Source: Sphingomonas yabuuchiae
Lineage (GTDB): Bacteria > Pseudomonadota > Alphaproteobacteria > Sphingomonadales > Sphingomonadaceae
Reading direction: 5' to 3'
Assembly: GCF_014199595.1 (NCBI RefSeq)
Contig: NZ_JACHNX010000013.1
Coordinates: forward strand, 28,099 to 92,098
DNA: 64,000 bases
Part shown: piece by piece, positions 36,699-45,916 of the stretch
Layout of the letters: every line of letters begins with the position of its first letter
How positions within the stretch are numbered: position 1 is the first letter of the stretch
Position numbers and translations under genes: made by a program
Notes under the pieces: model-generated
Told to the model about the DNA's origin: nothing
Seen by the model: only the letters and a program-made list of their open reading frames with translations
Databases searched by the model: none

Positions 36699-39134
36699 AT
36701 GCGCACCGCGCGATCCATGCTGCTTGGCGGCACCATGTTGCTGAGCCCGCTGCTGGCGGCACCCGCTCTGGCCCAGAGCACGACCGAGCCGGCCGCCCAG
36801 ACCGAGGCCGAACCCGCCGCCGCCCCGGCGCAGAACGATATCGTCGTCACCGGCACCCGGGCGCAGGGGCGCAGCCGCCTCGACTCCGTGTCTCCGGTCG
36901 ACGTGCTGAGCGGCAACGCCCTGCGCGCGCAAGGAACGACGGAGCTGGCCCAGGCGCTGTCGAGCGTCGCGCCCTCGATCGACTTTCCCCGTCAGGCGGC
37001 GGTGGACGGCACGGATGCGATCCGCCCGGCCACGTTGCGCGGCCTGTCGCCCGACCAGACGCTGGTGCTGATCAACGGCACGCGCGCGCACACCTCGGCG
37101 CTGCTCAACATCAACGGTTCGATCGGACGCGGTGCGGCGGCGGTCGACCTCAACACCATTCCGACGGTCGCGCTCGACCGAGTGGAGGTGCTGCGCGACG
37201 GCGCGTCGGCGCAATATGGCTCGGACGCGATTGCGGGCGTGGTCAATCTGCGGCTGCGCGAGGCCCGTTCGGGCGGCGGCGCGAACGTGACCTTTGGCAC
37301 CTTCGCCACCCAATATGACGCCGCGCGCACCTCGCGATCGGTACGCGACGGCGAGTCCGTGACGATCAGCGGCTGGAAGGGCTTCGGCCTGGGCAGCGAC
37401 GGCTTCCTGACGCTGTCAGGCGAATATGTCGCGCGCCAGCCGACCAACCGCGCCGATATCGACCCGCGCGGCCCCGCACCACAGCGCATCCGCGCCCGCT
37501 TCGGCGACCCACAGATCGAACAGGGCACCGTCTATCTCAGCGCCGCGCTGCCCCTCGGCGACAGCGGCTTGACGGCTTACGCCAATGGCGGTTTCCAGCA
37601 GCGCGACAGCGAAAGCGCCGCCTTCCCGCGTGTCGCGGGGGCGAACGCCGTCAATGTCGAGGCGGTTCGGGGCCTGTATCCGGACGGCTTCCTGCCGCTG
37701 ATCGGCACGACGTCGCGCGATTATACTGCGACCGGCGGCGTGCGCGGAATGATCGGCGACTGGAATGCCGACCTGACTGTCAGCTATGGCCGCAACACGA
37801 TCGACTTCGCGACGCTGAACTCGGCCAATTCGACCTATGGCAACGCCACGCTACGCGACTTTGACGATGGTAGCCTGACCTATGACCAGCTCGTCACCGG
37901 GCTGGACCTGTCGCGCGAATATTCGCTCGGCGCGGCGGTCTTCAACGTCGCGGCGGGTGCCGAATATCGCCGCGAGGGCTTCAAGATCGAGGCGGGCCAG
38001 CCCGAAAGCTACAACCGCGCGCCCGGCGCCGCCGCCAATCTGGCGTCGGGTGCGCAGGGTTTCGTCGGCTTCCGGCCGGAAAACCAGGTCGACGCGCATC
38101 GCAGCAACGGCAGCCTGTATCTGGATGTCGAGGCCAAGCTGTGGGATCGCCTGACCCTGGGTGCGGCCGTCCGTGGTGAGAGCTATTCGGACTTTGGCGA
38201 GACGGCGACCGCAAAATTCTCGGCCCGCTACGACGTCGCACCGTGGCTGGCCTTCCGTGGCACGCTGTCCACCGGCTTCCGTGCGCCGTCGCTGCAACAG
38301 CAATATTATACCTCGACCCAGACGCTGGTGACCAACGGCACCATCCTGGAAACCGGCCTCTATCCGGTCGACAGCACGCTCGCCCGGACGCTGGGCGCAC
38401 TGCCGCTGGAGCCGGAGAAGTCGCGCAACTATTCGCTGGGCACGGTCGTGCGCTTCGGCGGGTTCAGCCTGACGGTCGACGGCTATCGCATCCGCATCCG
38501 CAACCAGATCGTGCTGTCGGAGAATATCCAGTCCTCGGCCAGCGCGCAGGTTGCTGGCCTTCTGTCGCCGTTCGGCGTGCAGGCGGCGCGCTTCTTCATC
38601 AACGGCGTCCAGACCACCACCAAGGGGCTGGACATCGTCGCCGCCTATAATTGGCGCAGCGAGACGCTGGGCAATTTCAATTTGAGCGCGGCGGCGAACA
38701 TCAACGACCTGTCCGTCGACCGGGTGCCGACCTCGACGGCCGCACTGAACCCCGCGCCCAGCCTGTTCGGCCGCAACCGCATCCTGACCATCGAACAGGG
38801 CACGCCGCGCACCAAGATCGTCGGCTCGGTCGACTGGACCCGTCAGGCGGTCGGCGCGACGCTGCGCGCGGTGCATTATGGCGATGTCCTGCAACCCGGA
38901 TCGGTGGTCGCCAACGACCTCTATACCGGCCCGCGGACTATCGTCGATTTGGAGGGGCGGTACCGCTTCAACGACAATGTGTCGCTGGCGCTGGGGGCGT
39001 CGAACCTGTTCGACGTCTATCCCCGCACGACACCCGCCGCGCTCAACAACAATGGCGTGACGGCGTTTCCGTACTATTCGCCCTTCGGCTTCAACGGGCG
39101 GCAGCTTTACGGCCGGTTGAACCTGACCTGGTAA
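36699..39134 (+). CDS. TonB-dependent receptor (811 aa), phytase-linked
   Basis: An outer-membrane TonB-dependent transporter with signal peptide (GGTMLLSPLLAAPALAQ). The plug has DIVVTGTRAQG, ATLRGLSPDQTLVLINGTR and EVLRDGASAQYGSDAIAGV. The barrel ends NGRQLYGRLNLTW with an aromatic C-terminus. The ATG at 36699 follows GGGGGA by eight bases; the frame extends upstream only through repeat sequence. It is convergent with a phytase gene 41 bp away. It resembles the TBDR at 47215 closely in the plug, so the two are paralogues. Confidence 0.94.
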   Translation: MRTARSMLLGGTMLLSPLLAAPALAQSTTEPAAQTEAEPAAAPAQNDIVVTGTRAQGRSRLDSVSPVDVLSGNALRAQGTTELAQALSSVAPSIDFPRQAAVDGTDAIRPATLRGLSPDQTLVLINGTRAHTSALLNINGSIGRGAAAVDLNTIPTVALDRVEVLRDGASAQYGSDAIAGVVNLRLREARSGGGANVTFGTFATQYDAARTSRSVRDGESVTISGWKGFGLGSDGFLTLSGEYVARQPTNRADIDPRGPAPQRIRARFGDPQIEQGTVYLSAALPLGDSGLTAYANGGFQQRDSESAAFPRVAGANAVNVEAVRGLYPDGFLPLIGTTSRDYTATGGVRGMIGDWNADLTVSYGRNTIDFATLNSANSTYGNATLRDFDDGSLTYDQLVTGLDLSREYSLGAAVFNVAAGAEYRREGFKIEAGQPESYNRAPGAAANLASGAQGFVGFRPENQVDAHRSNGSLYLDVEAKLWDRLTLGAAVRGESYSDFGETATAKFSARYDVAPWLAFRGTLSTGFRAPSLQQQYYTSTQTLVTNGTILETGLYPVDSTLARTLGALPLEPEKSRNYSLGTVVRFGGFSLTVDGYRIRIRNQIVLSENIQSSASAQVAGLLSPFGVQAARFFINGVQTTTKGLDIVAAYNWRSETLGNFNLSAAANINDLSVDRVPTSTAALNPAPSLFGRNRILTIEQGTPRTKIVGSVDWTRQAVGATLRAVHYGDVLQPGSVVANDLYTGPRTIVDLEGRYRFNDNVSLALGASNLFDVYPRTTPAALNNNGVTAFPYYSPFGFNGRQLYGRLNLTW

Positions 39135-39143
39135 GGCCCGCCA

Positions 39144-39172
39144 ATTCCTCCCCATCTTTGATGGGGAGGAAT
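39144..39172. terminator. Bidirectional terminator between TBDR and phytase genes
   Basis: ATTCCTCCCCATC and its exact complement flank a three-base loop between two convergent stop codons. The 13-bp stem is perfect. Similar ATTCCTC-type arms recur at 42363. Confidence 0.75.
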
Positions 39173-39175
39173 GGT

Positions 39176-40399
39176 TTAGCGGGTAAGCTGTGCCTGAAAC
39201 GCCTGCATCGTGCAGAGCCCCACCACGCCCCGCGCCTTGCAGCCTGCGATCGGCAGCACCGCGACGTAAGGGGCCTCCACCGCCGGATCGGCCAGCTTGC
39301 GGATCTGCTCGACAGTCTGCGAGCGATAGAGCGCGCGGACATAAGCCTGCCCCCGCGCATCGACCAGCCGCTCCAGCACGATCGCCCCGGCCGGCGCGGG
39401 ATCATCCGCCGCCAGCCCCGGCACCTTCCAATGCAGGTCGAGCAGCCCGCCCAGGCTGGCGATATTGGTGTCGTGGCCCGAGATCATCGTGATCACCGGC
39501 CCCTTGCCCGCCGTCAGCCCCTCGACGATCAACGGCGCGATCCCCGCCATATTCGCCTTGGCGACATAGCGCGGGCGGGCGAGCAGCCGGAATTCCTCGG
39601 CATGGAAGACGCCCAGCCGCTCGATATCGGCGGGCGTGGCACGGCCCCAGCCGACCTCTGCCATCGGCTTGCCCTCGGCATATTCGAGCAGCAGGATCTG
39701 CGCCGCCGTGGAGGCGCGGTCGACCGCCCCGGTCAGCTTGGGCCGCTTGTCGCGCTTGGCCGGAGCCAAGCTGGTCGGAGCCTGCCGCACGCCGCATGTC
39801 GGCGAGGCAGGCGCGCAGAGGATCGCGTCGAGCCGCGCCAGTTCAGGCGCCAGCCGCTTGTCGAGCGCCACGAGCCCGGCCTCGCCCCCTGCCCCGGCCA
39901 GCACGGCGGCCCGCGCCTTCGCCGCATCGAACGCCACCGCTCGCTCGTCGATCGGTGAGAAGATCGGGTCGGCCACGTCTTGCGGCTTGTGATCGATCGC
40001 GACGGGGCAGCCGGGCGCGAGCGCCGCGGCATAGGCCTCGGCCGTGCGGATCGTCCGTTCGTCGCTGTCGGCGACGATCCGGATTGTGGCGCAACCCGAT
40101 CGCGGCAGCAGGCCCGCCGCCGTCCAGGCTTGCCGGTCATAACCACCCAAGCGCTCGACGCCGCTGCGCCCGTGCGGAGTCAGATAACCGGGCGCGACCG
40201 GCCAGCTTGGCCAAGCCTGGTTCGTGGTGCCTTCGGGCATGGGCGGCGACTTGGTCGGCGGGCGGACACCATGCCGCATCAGCAGCACGACCCGGTCGAG
40301 CTTCAGTCCCTGCGGCACGGCAGGCCCTTGTGCGAAAGCCGTTCCCGCCAGCAACAGGCCCAAGGCCGAAGCCCCCCCAAGTCGCGCAAAATTCTTCAT
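39176..40399 (-). CDS. Histidine acid phosphatase (phytase-type), exported
   Basis: A 407-residue histidine acid phosphatase. A signal peptide (GASALGLLLAGTAFAQG) targets it to the periplasm. The catalytic motif RHGVRPP lies near residue 43, and the proton donor is in ISGHDTNIASL near 306. Cysteines typical of secreted members are present. Family members release phosphate from phytate or sugar phosphates. It converges on the TBDR gene, suggesting the receptor takes up a product or its chelated metal. Confidence 0.9.
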   Translation of the reverse strand: MKNFARLGGASALGLLLAGTAFAQGPAVPQGLKLDRVVLLMRHGVRPPTKSPPMPEGTTNQAWPSWPVAPGYLTPHGRSGVERLGGYDRQAWTAAGLLPRSGCATIRIVADSDERTIRTAEAYAAALAPGCPVAIDHKPQDVADPIFSPIDERAVAFDAAKARAAVLAGAGGEAGLVALDKRLAPELARLDAILCAPASPTCGVRQAPTSLAPAKRDKRPKLTGAVDRASTAAQILLLEYAEGKPMAEVGWGRATPADIERLGVFHAEEFRLLARPRYVAKANMAGIAPLIVEGLTAGKGPVITMISGHDTNIASLGGLLDLHWKVPGLAADDPAPAGAIVLERLVDARGQAYVRALYRSQTVEQIRKLADPAVEAPYVAVLPIAGCKARGVVGLCTMQAFQAQLTR

Positions 40400-40469
40400 A
40401 AATCGCCCGCCCCTTCTATCGTCACGGCAGGCGGTAGGGCGGTGGCAAGACAGGAAAGCGACATGGGCA

Positions 40470-40483
40470 TGAACTTTATGTTA
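40470..40483 (+). promoter_or_regulatory. Motif shared with the M13 promoter
   Basis: TGAACTTTATGTTA lies in the divergent gap between the phytase and DUF885 genes, 61 bases before the DUF885 ATG. It matches 12 of 14 positions of the motif at 34173-34186, which lies at nearly the same distance before the M13 gene. Confidence 0.3.
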
Positions 40484-40544
40484 CAACTGCAAGGCGGCCG
40501 CATCCCCGTTTGACCTGTGCCCCTGCGCCGGTCATCCTGGCGGC

Positions 40545-42353
40545 ATGACCAGCTTCTTCTCCCGTCGTGAAACCCTGGCGGGTATGACCGCCCTCTCCGC
40601 CGCCGCCTCCGTCCGGGCGGCCAGCCCGGCCAGCGATGTGGGAGCCCTGCTCGATCGGCTGGCGTGGCAGCTGCTCGAACTCGTGCCCGAGCGGGCGACC
40701 ACTTTGGGCGTGGATACCGGCACCCATGCCGATCTGCGACGCAGGCTGGAGGATCGCTCGCCCGCCGGTATCGCGGCGCGGCAGCGTTTCCTGACCGATG
40801 GCCTGAAACAGGTGGCGCGGGTGCCGCGCACCGGGCTCGATCCAGCGACGTTGACCAGTCTTGCGGTGGTCGAAAGCGCGTTCCGGACCGCGCTGGACGG
40901 CATGGCGTTACCCTATGGCGTCGCGACGATCGGGGACTGGCGGAACACGCCCTATGCCGTCATTCAGAATGTCGGTGCTTGGCTGGACGTGCCGCAGATG
41001 CTGGACGGTGACCAGCCGGTTCGCGACAAGGCCGATGCGGAGGCCTATCTCGCCCGCCTCGCCGCCATGCCCGCGCAGCTGGATGGAGAGACGGTGCGGA
41101 TCCGGCAGGCACGCGAACAGGGGCTGGTGCCGCCGTCCTTCCTGCTCGACAAGACGATCAAGGGCATGACCGGCACCATTGCCGAGGCGGCGAAGGCCGA
41201 CGGCCCGCTGATCGGCCCACTCGCGCGCAAGACGACCGCGATCCCCGGCGACTGGACGAACCGTGCCGCGCAGATCGTGCGCTCGGCCATCGTGCCCGCA
41301 CTGGAGCGGCAACTGGCCGAGTTGCAGGCGCAGCGCGGCGTGGCGATCGCGGCACCCGGCATGAATGTCCGCCCGCATGGCCCGGAATGGTATGGCTGGG
41401 GCCTTCGCGCCGGGACGACGACGCGGCGCAGCGCGGCCGATCTGCACGCCATGGGCCAGGCCCGGCTCGCCGATCTCCAGGCGCAGATGGACACGATCCT
41501 GCGCAGCGAAGGACTGACCCAGGGCAGCGTCGCCGAGCGGGCCATCGCCTATCAAAAGCGACCCGGCATCGGCTTTCCCGATGGTGACGAAGGGCGGCGG
41601 CAGATCGTCGCCTATATGGAGGGCCGGATCGACGCGATCCGCCCGCGCCTGCCCGATGCGTTCCGGCGGCTGGCGCGTGGGAATCTGGAAATCCGGCGGA
41701 TGCCGGTGGCGCAGGAGCCCGGCGCCCCTGCGGCCTATGGAGGCCCCGGCACCATCGACGGCAGCGTGCCGGGCAAGGTCTGGGTCAATCTGGGCGATCC
41801 GTCGATCCACAACCGCGTCACCATCCCCGATCTCGTCTATCATGAGGGGATACCGGGCCATGTCTGGCAGGGCGAATATGCGCAGAAGCTGCCGCTGATC
41901 CGCTCGATCCTGGCGTTCAACGCCTATTCGGAGGGCTGGGCGCTCTATTCCGAACAGCTCGCCGACGAGCTGGGCATGTACCGCGACGATCCCGCCGGGC
42001 GGCTCGGCTATCTGATGGGCCTCGCCTGGCGCGCGGTGCGGCTGATCGTCGACACCGGCATCCATGCGATCGGCTGGTCGCGCGACAAGGCGCTGGCCGA
42101 GTTCATCGCCGCCACCGGCCTGCCCCGCAGCAATGCCGAGAGCGAGGTGGACCGCTATTGCTCCTGGCCGGGTCAGGCCTGCGGCTACGAGGTCGGGCGG
42201 GCCGAGATCGTGTCGCAGCGCACCCGCGCGCAAAAGGCGCTCGGGACACGCTATGACCTGCGCGATTTCGACCAGGCGGTGGTCGATGGCGGCAACGTGC
42301 CGCTGAACGTGCTGGCGGAGAATGTGACCCGCTATATCGACGGCGTGCGCTGA
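40545..42353 (+). CDS. DUF885 (metallopeptidase-like) protein, Tat-type signal
   Basis: A 602-residue protein of the DUF885 family, considered related to M32/M3-like zinc peptidases. The N-terminus MTSFFSRRETLAGMTALSAAAS is a twin-arginine-like signal. The HEXXH-like motif is YHEGIPGHVWQ near 430, followed by FNAYSEGWALYSEQL, which contains the probable third ligand. Blocks GPEWYGWGLRAG and NAESEVDRYCSWPGQACGYEVG are family hallmarks. It is probably periplasmic and part of the peptide-degrading complement seen across the window. Confidence 0.9.
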   Translation: MTSFFSRRETLAGMTALSAAASVRAASPASDVGALLDRLAWQLLELVPERATTLGVDTGTHADLRRRLEDRSPAGIAARQRFLTDGLKQVARVPRTGLDPATLTSLAVVESAFRTALDGMALPYGVATIGDWRNTPYAVIQNVGAWLDVPQMLDGDQPVRDKADAEAYLARLAAMPAQLDGETVRIRQAREQGLVPPSFLLDKTIKGMTGTIAEAAKADGPLIGPLARKTTAIPGDWTNRAAQIVRSAIVPALERQLAELQAQRGVAIAAPGMNVRPHGPEWYGWGLRAGTTTRRSAADLHAMGQARLADLQAQMDTILRSEGLTQGSVAERAIAYQKRPGIGFPDGDEGRRQIVAYMEGRIDAIRPRLPDAFRRLARGNLEIRRMPVAQEPGAPAAYGGPGTIDGSVPGKVWVNLGDPSIHNRVTIPDLVYHEGIPGHVWQGEYAQKLPLIRSILAFNAYSEGWALYSEQLADELGMYRDDPAGRLGYLMGLAWRAVRLIVDTGIHAIGWSRDKALAEFIAATGLPRSNAESEVDRYCSWPGQACGYEVGRAEIVSQRTRAQKALGTRYDLRDFDQAVVDGGNVPLNVLAENVTRYIDGVR

Positions 42354-42362
42354 ACCCGGCCC

Positions 42363-42388
42363 ATTCCTCCCCTGCAAGGGAGAGGAAT
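42363..42388. terminator. Bidirectional terminator between DUF885 and ClC genes
   Basis: ATTCCTCCCCT and AGGGAGAGGAAT form an almost perfect stem around a three-base loop between convergent stop codons. The arms resemble the hairpin at 39144. Confidence 0.65.
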
Positions 42389-42398
42389 GAGCGGCCTT

Positions 42399-44138
42399 CT
42401 AATCCTCGCCGAACAACGCCCGCTGCGCCTTGTCCATCTCCTCGGCATAGCGGCGGCGGACATAGGGTTCGGATAGCAGGCCCAGTACCGTACGGTCCGG
42501 ACCGACGACCGCCATTTCGTCGGCCCCGGCCGCGTCGAGGGCGCGCATGACCGCCTTCACATCCGCCTCGGGCGCCAGCGCATGGTCGCGCTGGATGGCG
42601 AGCGTCGCGATCGGCTCGGCGGGGTCCAGCCCGTCGATATAGGCGCGCGCGGTCTGGACGATCCCGGCATAATGGTCCTGTTCGTCGACCAGCACGACGC
42701 GACTGGTCGATCCCAGCGGAAAGGCGCGGCGAAATTCGGCGATCGTCCATTGGGCAGGCGTCGCACGCTCGACCCGGCGCATCATGCGGCCAGCGGTCAG
42801 GGTGCGCATCCAGCCGACATCGCGCGCGCTCTTGATCGTCTCGCCGCGCAGGTGAAGCCGCCAGGTCGAGAAGGAATAGCCGAACGTCTCGCGCACGATG
42901 GTCGTCGTGACCAGCGAGGCCGCGATCGTCGCCCCCGCCAGCGAGAAGTCGTGCGTCGCCTCCAGCACCAACATTGCCATGGTCATCGGCCCGCCGACCA
43001 CCGCCACCGCAAAGGCCGCCATGCCGACCAGCGCGGCATTTTGCGGATCGACGACCGGCGCGCCGACCATCAGGCCGATCAGATCGGCATAGATATGGCC
43101 GAGCAGGCTGCCGAGGAACAGCGAGGCGAAGAACAGGCCGCCGCGAAAACCGAAACCCAGCGACACGATCGACGCCGCGCTCTTCATCACGAAGATGGCG
43201 GCGAGGAAGCTGAGCGGCAGGCCATATTCCAGGTCGAGATGCAACGCCCCGTGCCCTGCCGACAGCACCTGCGGCGTCAGCCAGGCGAGCGGCATCAGAA
43301 GGACGCCCCCCAGGACCGGCCGCCACGCCGCCGGGATCGGCAGACGACGGGTCAGCGTCTCCATCTCCGCGACCGCGCGCATCAGCACGATGCCCAGCGC
43401 CGCCGCCACTGCGCCCAGCCCGGCATAGATGAGGTAATGATGGGTCAGCACCGCTTCGCCCGCGACGGCGTTGACCAGATAGGGCTGTGCGCCCAGCATC
43501 TGCGCGACCAGCACCCCGGTCAGGGCGGCGGCGGCGACCGGCGCGATGGCGGCGGGCGTATAGGCGCCGATCACGATCTCGAAAGCATAGAAGGCCCCGG
43601 CCAGCGGCGCGCCGAAGGCCCCCGCGATCGCCGCGCCCGTCCCTGCCCCGACCAGCACGCGCAGATCGCCGCGCCGCAGCCGCAACCAGCCGCCGGTGAT
43701 CGAGGCCAGCCCCGCCCCCAGCTGCGCATAAGCCGCCTCCAGCCCGACTGAGGCGCCGAAGCCGTTGGAGAGGATCGTCTGGCCGGAGATCACCAGGCTG
43801 TCCGACCAGGACATGCGCCCGCCGTGCAGCGCATTGGCCTCCACCGCGTCGACCAGCCGCCGCTTGCGCGCACCCGTGATCCGCGAGAACAGGACGAGCA
43901 CCAATCCCCCCAGCGGCAGGGCCAGCAGTCCCCAGGCCGGGACGGTCGTGCTGGCGCTCAGGCGTTGATCCACCTCCAACGTGAACAGCAACCGCTGCAA
44001 CCCTCGCGCGATGGCCCCCTGCACGACGCTCAGCAATCCCGCCGCCGCACCGATCGCGATGGCGAGCAGGACCAGGCTCGCTTCGCTGGATCGGACCCGG
44101 TGGCGGAACCAGGACGGCGAGAGTCGGGGGATGGACAT
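42399..44138 (-). CDS. ClC-family chloride channel/antiporter with CBS domains
   Basis: A 579-residue ClC protein with about ten to twelve membrane segments through residue ~430. The selectivity and gating regions are recognisable: SVGLEAAYAQLGAG carries the position of the external gating Glu, GAGTGAAIAGAFGAPLAGAFYAFE follows, and GFGFRGGLFFASLFLGSLLG lies in the second half. The C-terminal ~130 residues contain a CBS pair (IATLAIQRDHALAPEADV and DEMAVVGPDRTVLG). It probably moves chloride or fluoride across the inner membrane. Confidence 0.92.
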   Translation of the reverse strand: MSIPRLSPSWFRHRVRSSEASLVLLAIAIGAAAGLLSVVQGAIARGLQRLLFTLEVDQRLSASTTVPAWGLLALPLGGLVLVLFSRITGARKRRLVDAVEANALHGGRMSWSDSLVISGQTILSNGFGASVGLEAAYAQLGAGLASITGGWLRLRRGDLRVLVGAGTGAAIAGAFGAPLAGAFYAFEIVIGAYTPAAIAPVAAAALTGVLVAQMLGAQPYLVNAVAGEAVLTHHYLIYAGLGAVAAALGIVLMRAVAEMETLTRRLPIPAAWRPVLGGVLLMPLAWLTPQVLSAGHGALHLDLEYGLPLSFLAAIFVMKSAASIVSLGFGFRGGLFFASLFLGSLLGHIYADLIGLMVGAPVVDPQNAALVGMAAFAVAVVGGPMTMAMLVLEATHDFSLAGATIAASLVTTTIVRETFGYSFSTWRLHLRGETIKSARDVGWMRTLTAGRMMRRVERATPAQWTIAEFRRAFPLGSTSRVVLVDEQDHYAGIVQTARAYIDGLDPAEPIATLAIQRDHALAPEADVKAVMRALDAAGADEMAVVGPDRTVLGLLSEPYVRRRYAEEMDKAQRALFGED

Positions 44139-44272
44139 GGCGCCGGCTATGTCGCGAAAGCGGCGGGCCTGCCAGAGCCGCCAGCCGCCTTCAGTTCAGG
44201 GGGAATGACAGGTTGCATATGCAAATGGGTGGCATTACTCTTACAATATAAGATATCGGGGGAGGATCGGGG

Positions 44273-45904
44273 ATGGGTAGATTTGCCTTTTCGCATCGTA
44301 TTGCTTGGGTCGGCAGCTTCGTACTAGCGCTCTCAACGGCAACGGCGCCAGCAGCCGCAGCGAACGGTGAAACGACGGCGCCGCGCACCACTTTGTTGCT
44401 TCATGCCGACCGTCCCGGCCCCCGTATCGCGCCCGAGATTTACGGCCAATTTGTCGAACATCTCGGACGCGGCGTTTATGAGGGCATCTGGGTCGGCGAG
44501 GGCTCGCCAATCCCCAATACGCGCGGCATCCGCAACGACGTGACCCAGGCGCTGCGGCAGGCGAAGGTGCCGGTGATCCGCTGGCCCGGCGGGTGTTTCG
44601 CCGACGGCTATCACTGGCGGGACGGCATCGGCCCGCGCGACAAACGGACACGCAGCATCAACGCGGCCTGGGGCAACGCGCCCGATTCCAATGCCTTTGG
44701 CACGCATGAGTTCATGGACTTTCTGGACCAGATCGGGGCCAGGCCCTTCGTATCGGTCAATGTCGGATCGGGCAGCGTGCGCGAGGCCGACGAGTGGCTG
44801 CGCTACATGACCGCGCCCGTCGAAAGCTCGGCCGGGGCGGAGCGCGCCGCCAATGGCCGTGCCGCCCCATGGGCGGTGCCCTATGTCGGCGTCGGCAACG
44901 AAAGCTGGGGTTGTGGCGGAAAGATGACGGCCGAAACCTATGTCGCCCAGTATCGCCAATATGCCGCCAACCTGCGCACCTTTGGGGGCGGCCCGACGAA
45001 GCTGATCGCGGTGGGCGCGGACACCGACGATTATGAGTGGACCGAAAAGGTCATGGCCGGAACGATGAAGTCACGGCCCAATCCCACCCCGCTCGCCTAT
45101 ATCAATCCCCGGCCGCTCCTGTGGGGGCTGTCGCTCCACTTCTACACCTTCACCGGCAATGACTGGTATGCCAAGGGCCGCAATGTCGGCTTCACCCGCG
45201 ACGACTGGGCCAAGGCGCTGGGCCGGGCGCAGCTGACCGACGAGATGGTCCGTCGCCACTCCGCGATCATGGACCGCTACGACCCCGAAAAGAAGGTCGC
45301 TCTGGTCGTCGACGAATGGGGCGCCTGGTTCAACAGCGAAAAGGACGCGCCCTCCGCCCTCTATCTGGAGAGTACGCTGCGCGACGCGGTGATTGCGGGC
45401 CTCAGCCTCAACATCTTCAACAACCATGCCGACCGGGTGCGGATGGCCAATATCGCGCAGATGGTGAACGTCATCCAGTCGCTGATCCTGACCCGGGGCA
45501 AGGAGATGGTGGTGACGCCGACCTGGCACGTCTTCGACCTGTACAAGGTGCATCAGGGCGCGACGCAGATTCCGGTCGATGTCGATACGCCGAACTATGT
45601 CCAGGGCGCGACGCGCCTGCCGACGATCAGCGCCTCGGCGTCGCGCGATGCGGCGGGCAAGCTGCACCTGTCGATCGTCAACCTCGACCCCGACAAACCC
45701 GCGCCCGTGGACATGGTGGCAAGCGCCCTGTCCGGCCGACGCGCCCAGGCATCCGCGATCACCGCCGACCGCATCGACCGGCCGGTACAGTTCGGCCAGC
45801 CCGATCCCTTCGTGCCCCAGCCGGTAAAGGCCGTCGCGATCAGGGGCGACCGCCTGACCCTGACCGTTCCCGCCCGGTCGGTCACGCTGGTGACCGTGGA
45901 GTAA
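44273..45904 (+). CDS. GH51 alpha-L-arabinofuranosidase, exported
   Basis: A 543-residue GH51 glycosidase that removes arabinofuranose side chains from arabinan or arabinoxylan. It has a signal peptide (WVGSFVLALSTATAPAAAA). Family blocks are EIYGQFVEHLGRGVYEGIW and IRWPGGCFADGYHW. The acid/base Glu lies in VGVGNESWGCGG near 208, and the nucleophile in VVDEWGAWF near 346. A C-terminal beta-sandwich follows. It stands alone, convergent with the aminotransferase gene. Confidence 0.94.
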   Translation: MGRFAFSHRIAWVGSFVLALSTATAPAAAANGETTAPRTTLLLHADRPGPRIAPEIYGQFVEHLGRGVYEGIWVGEGSPIPNTRGIRNDVTQALRQAKVPVIRWPGGCFADGYHWRDGIGPRDKRTRSINAAWGNAPDSNAFGTHEFMDFLDQIGARPFVSVNVGSGSVREADEWLRYMTAPVESSAGAERAANGRAAPWAVPYVGVGNESWGCGGKMTAETYVAQYRQYAANLRTFGGGPTKLIAVGADTDDYEWTEKVMAGTMKSRPNPTPLAYINPRPLLWGLSLHFYTFTGNDWYAKGRNVGFTRDDWAKALGRAQLTDEMVRRHSAIMDRYDPEKKVALVVDEWGAWFNSEKDAPSALYLESTLRDAVIAGLSLNIFNNHADRVRMANIAQMVNVIQSLILTRGKEMVVTPTWHVFDLYKVHQGATQIPVDVDTPNYVQGATRLPTISASASRDAAGKLHLSIVNLDPDKPAPVDMVASALSGRRAQASAITADRIDRPVQFGQPDPFVPQPVKAVAIRGDRLTLTVPARSVTLVTVE

Positions 45905-45916
45905 CGCAGTCCTTCG

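Noticed and set aside
37851..39155. 434-codon minus-strand frame
   Set aside because: Shadow of the TBDR gene; no ribosome-binding site or family motif.
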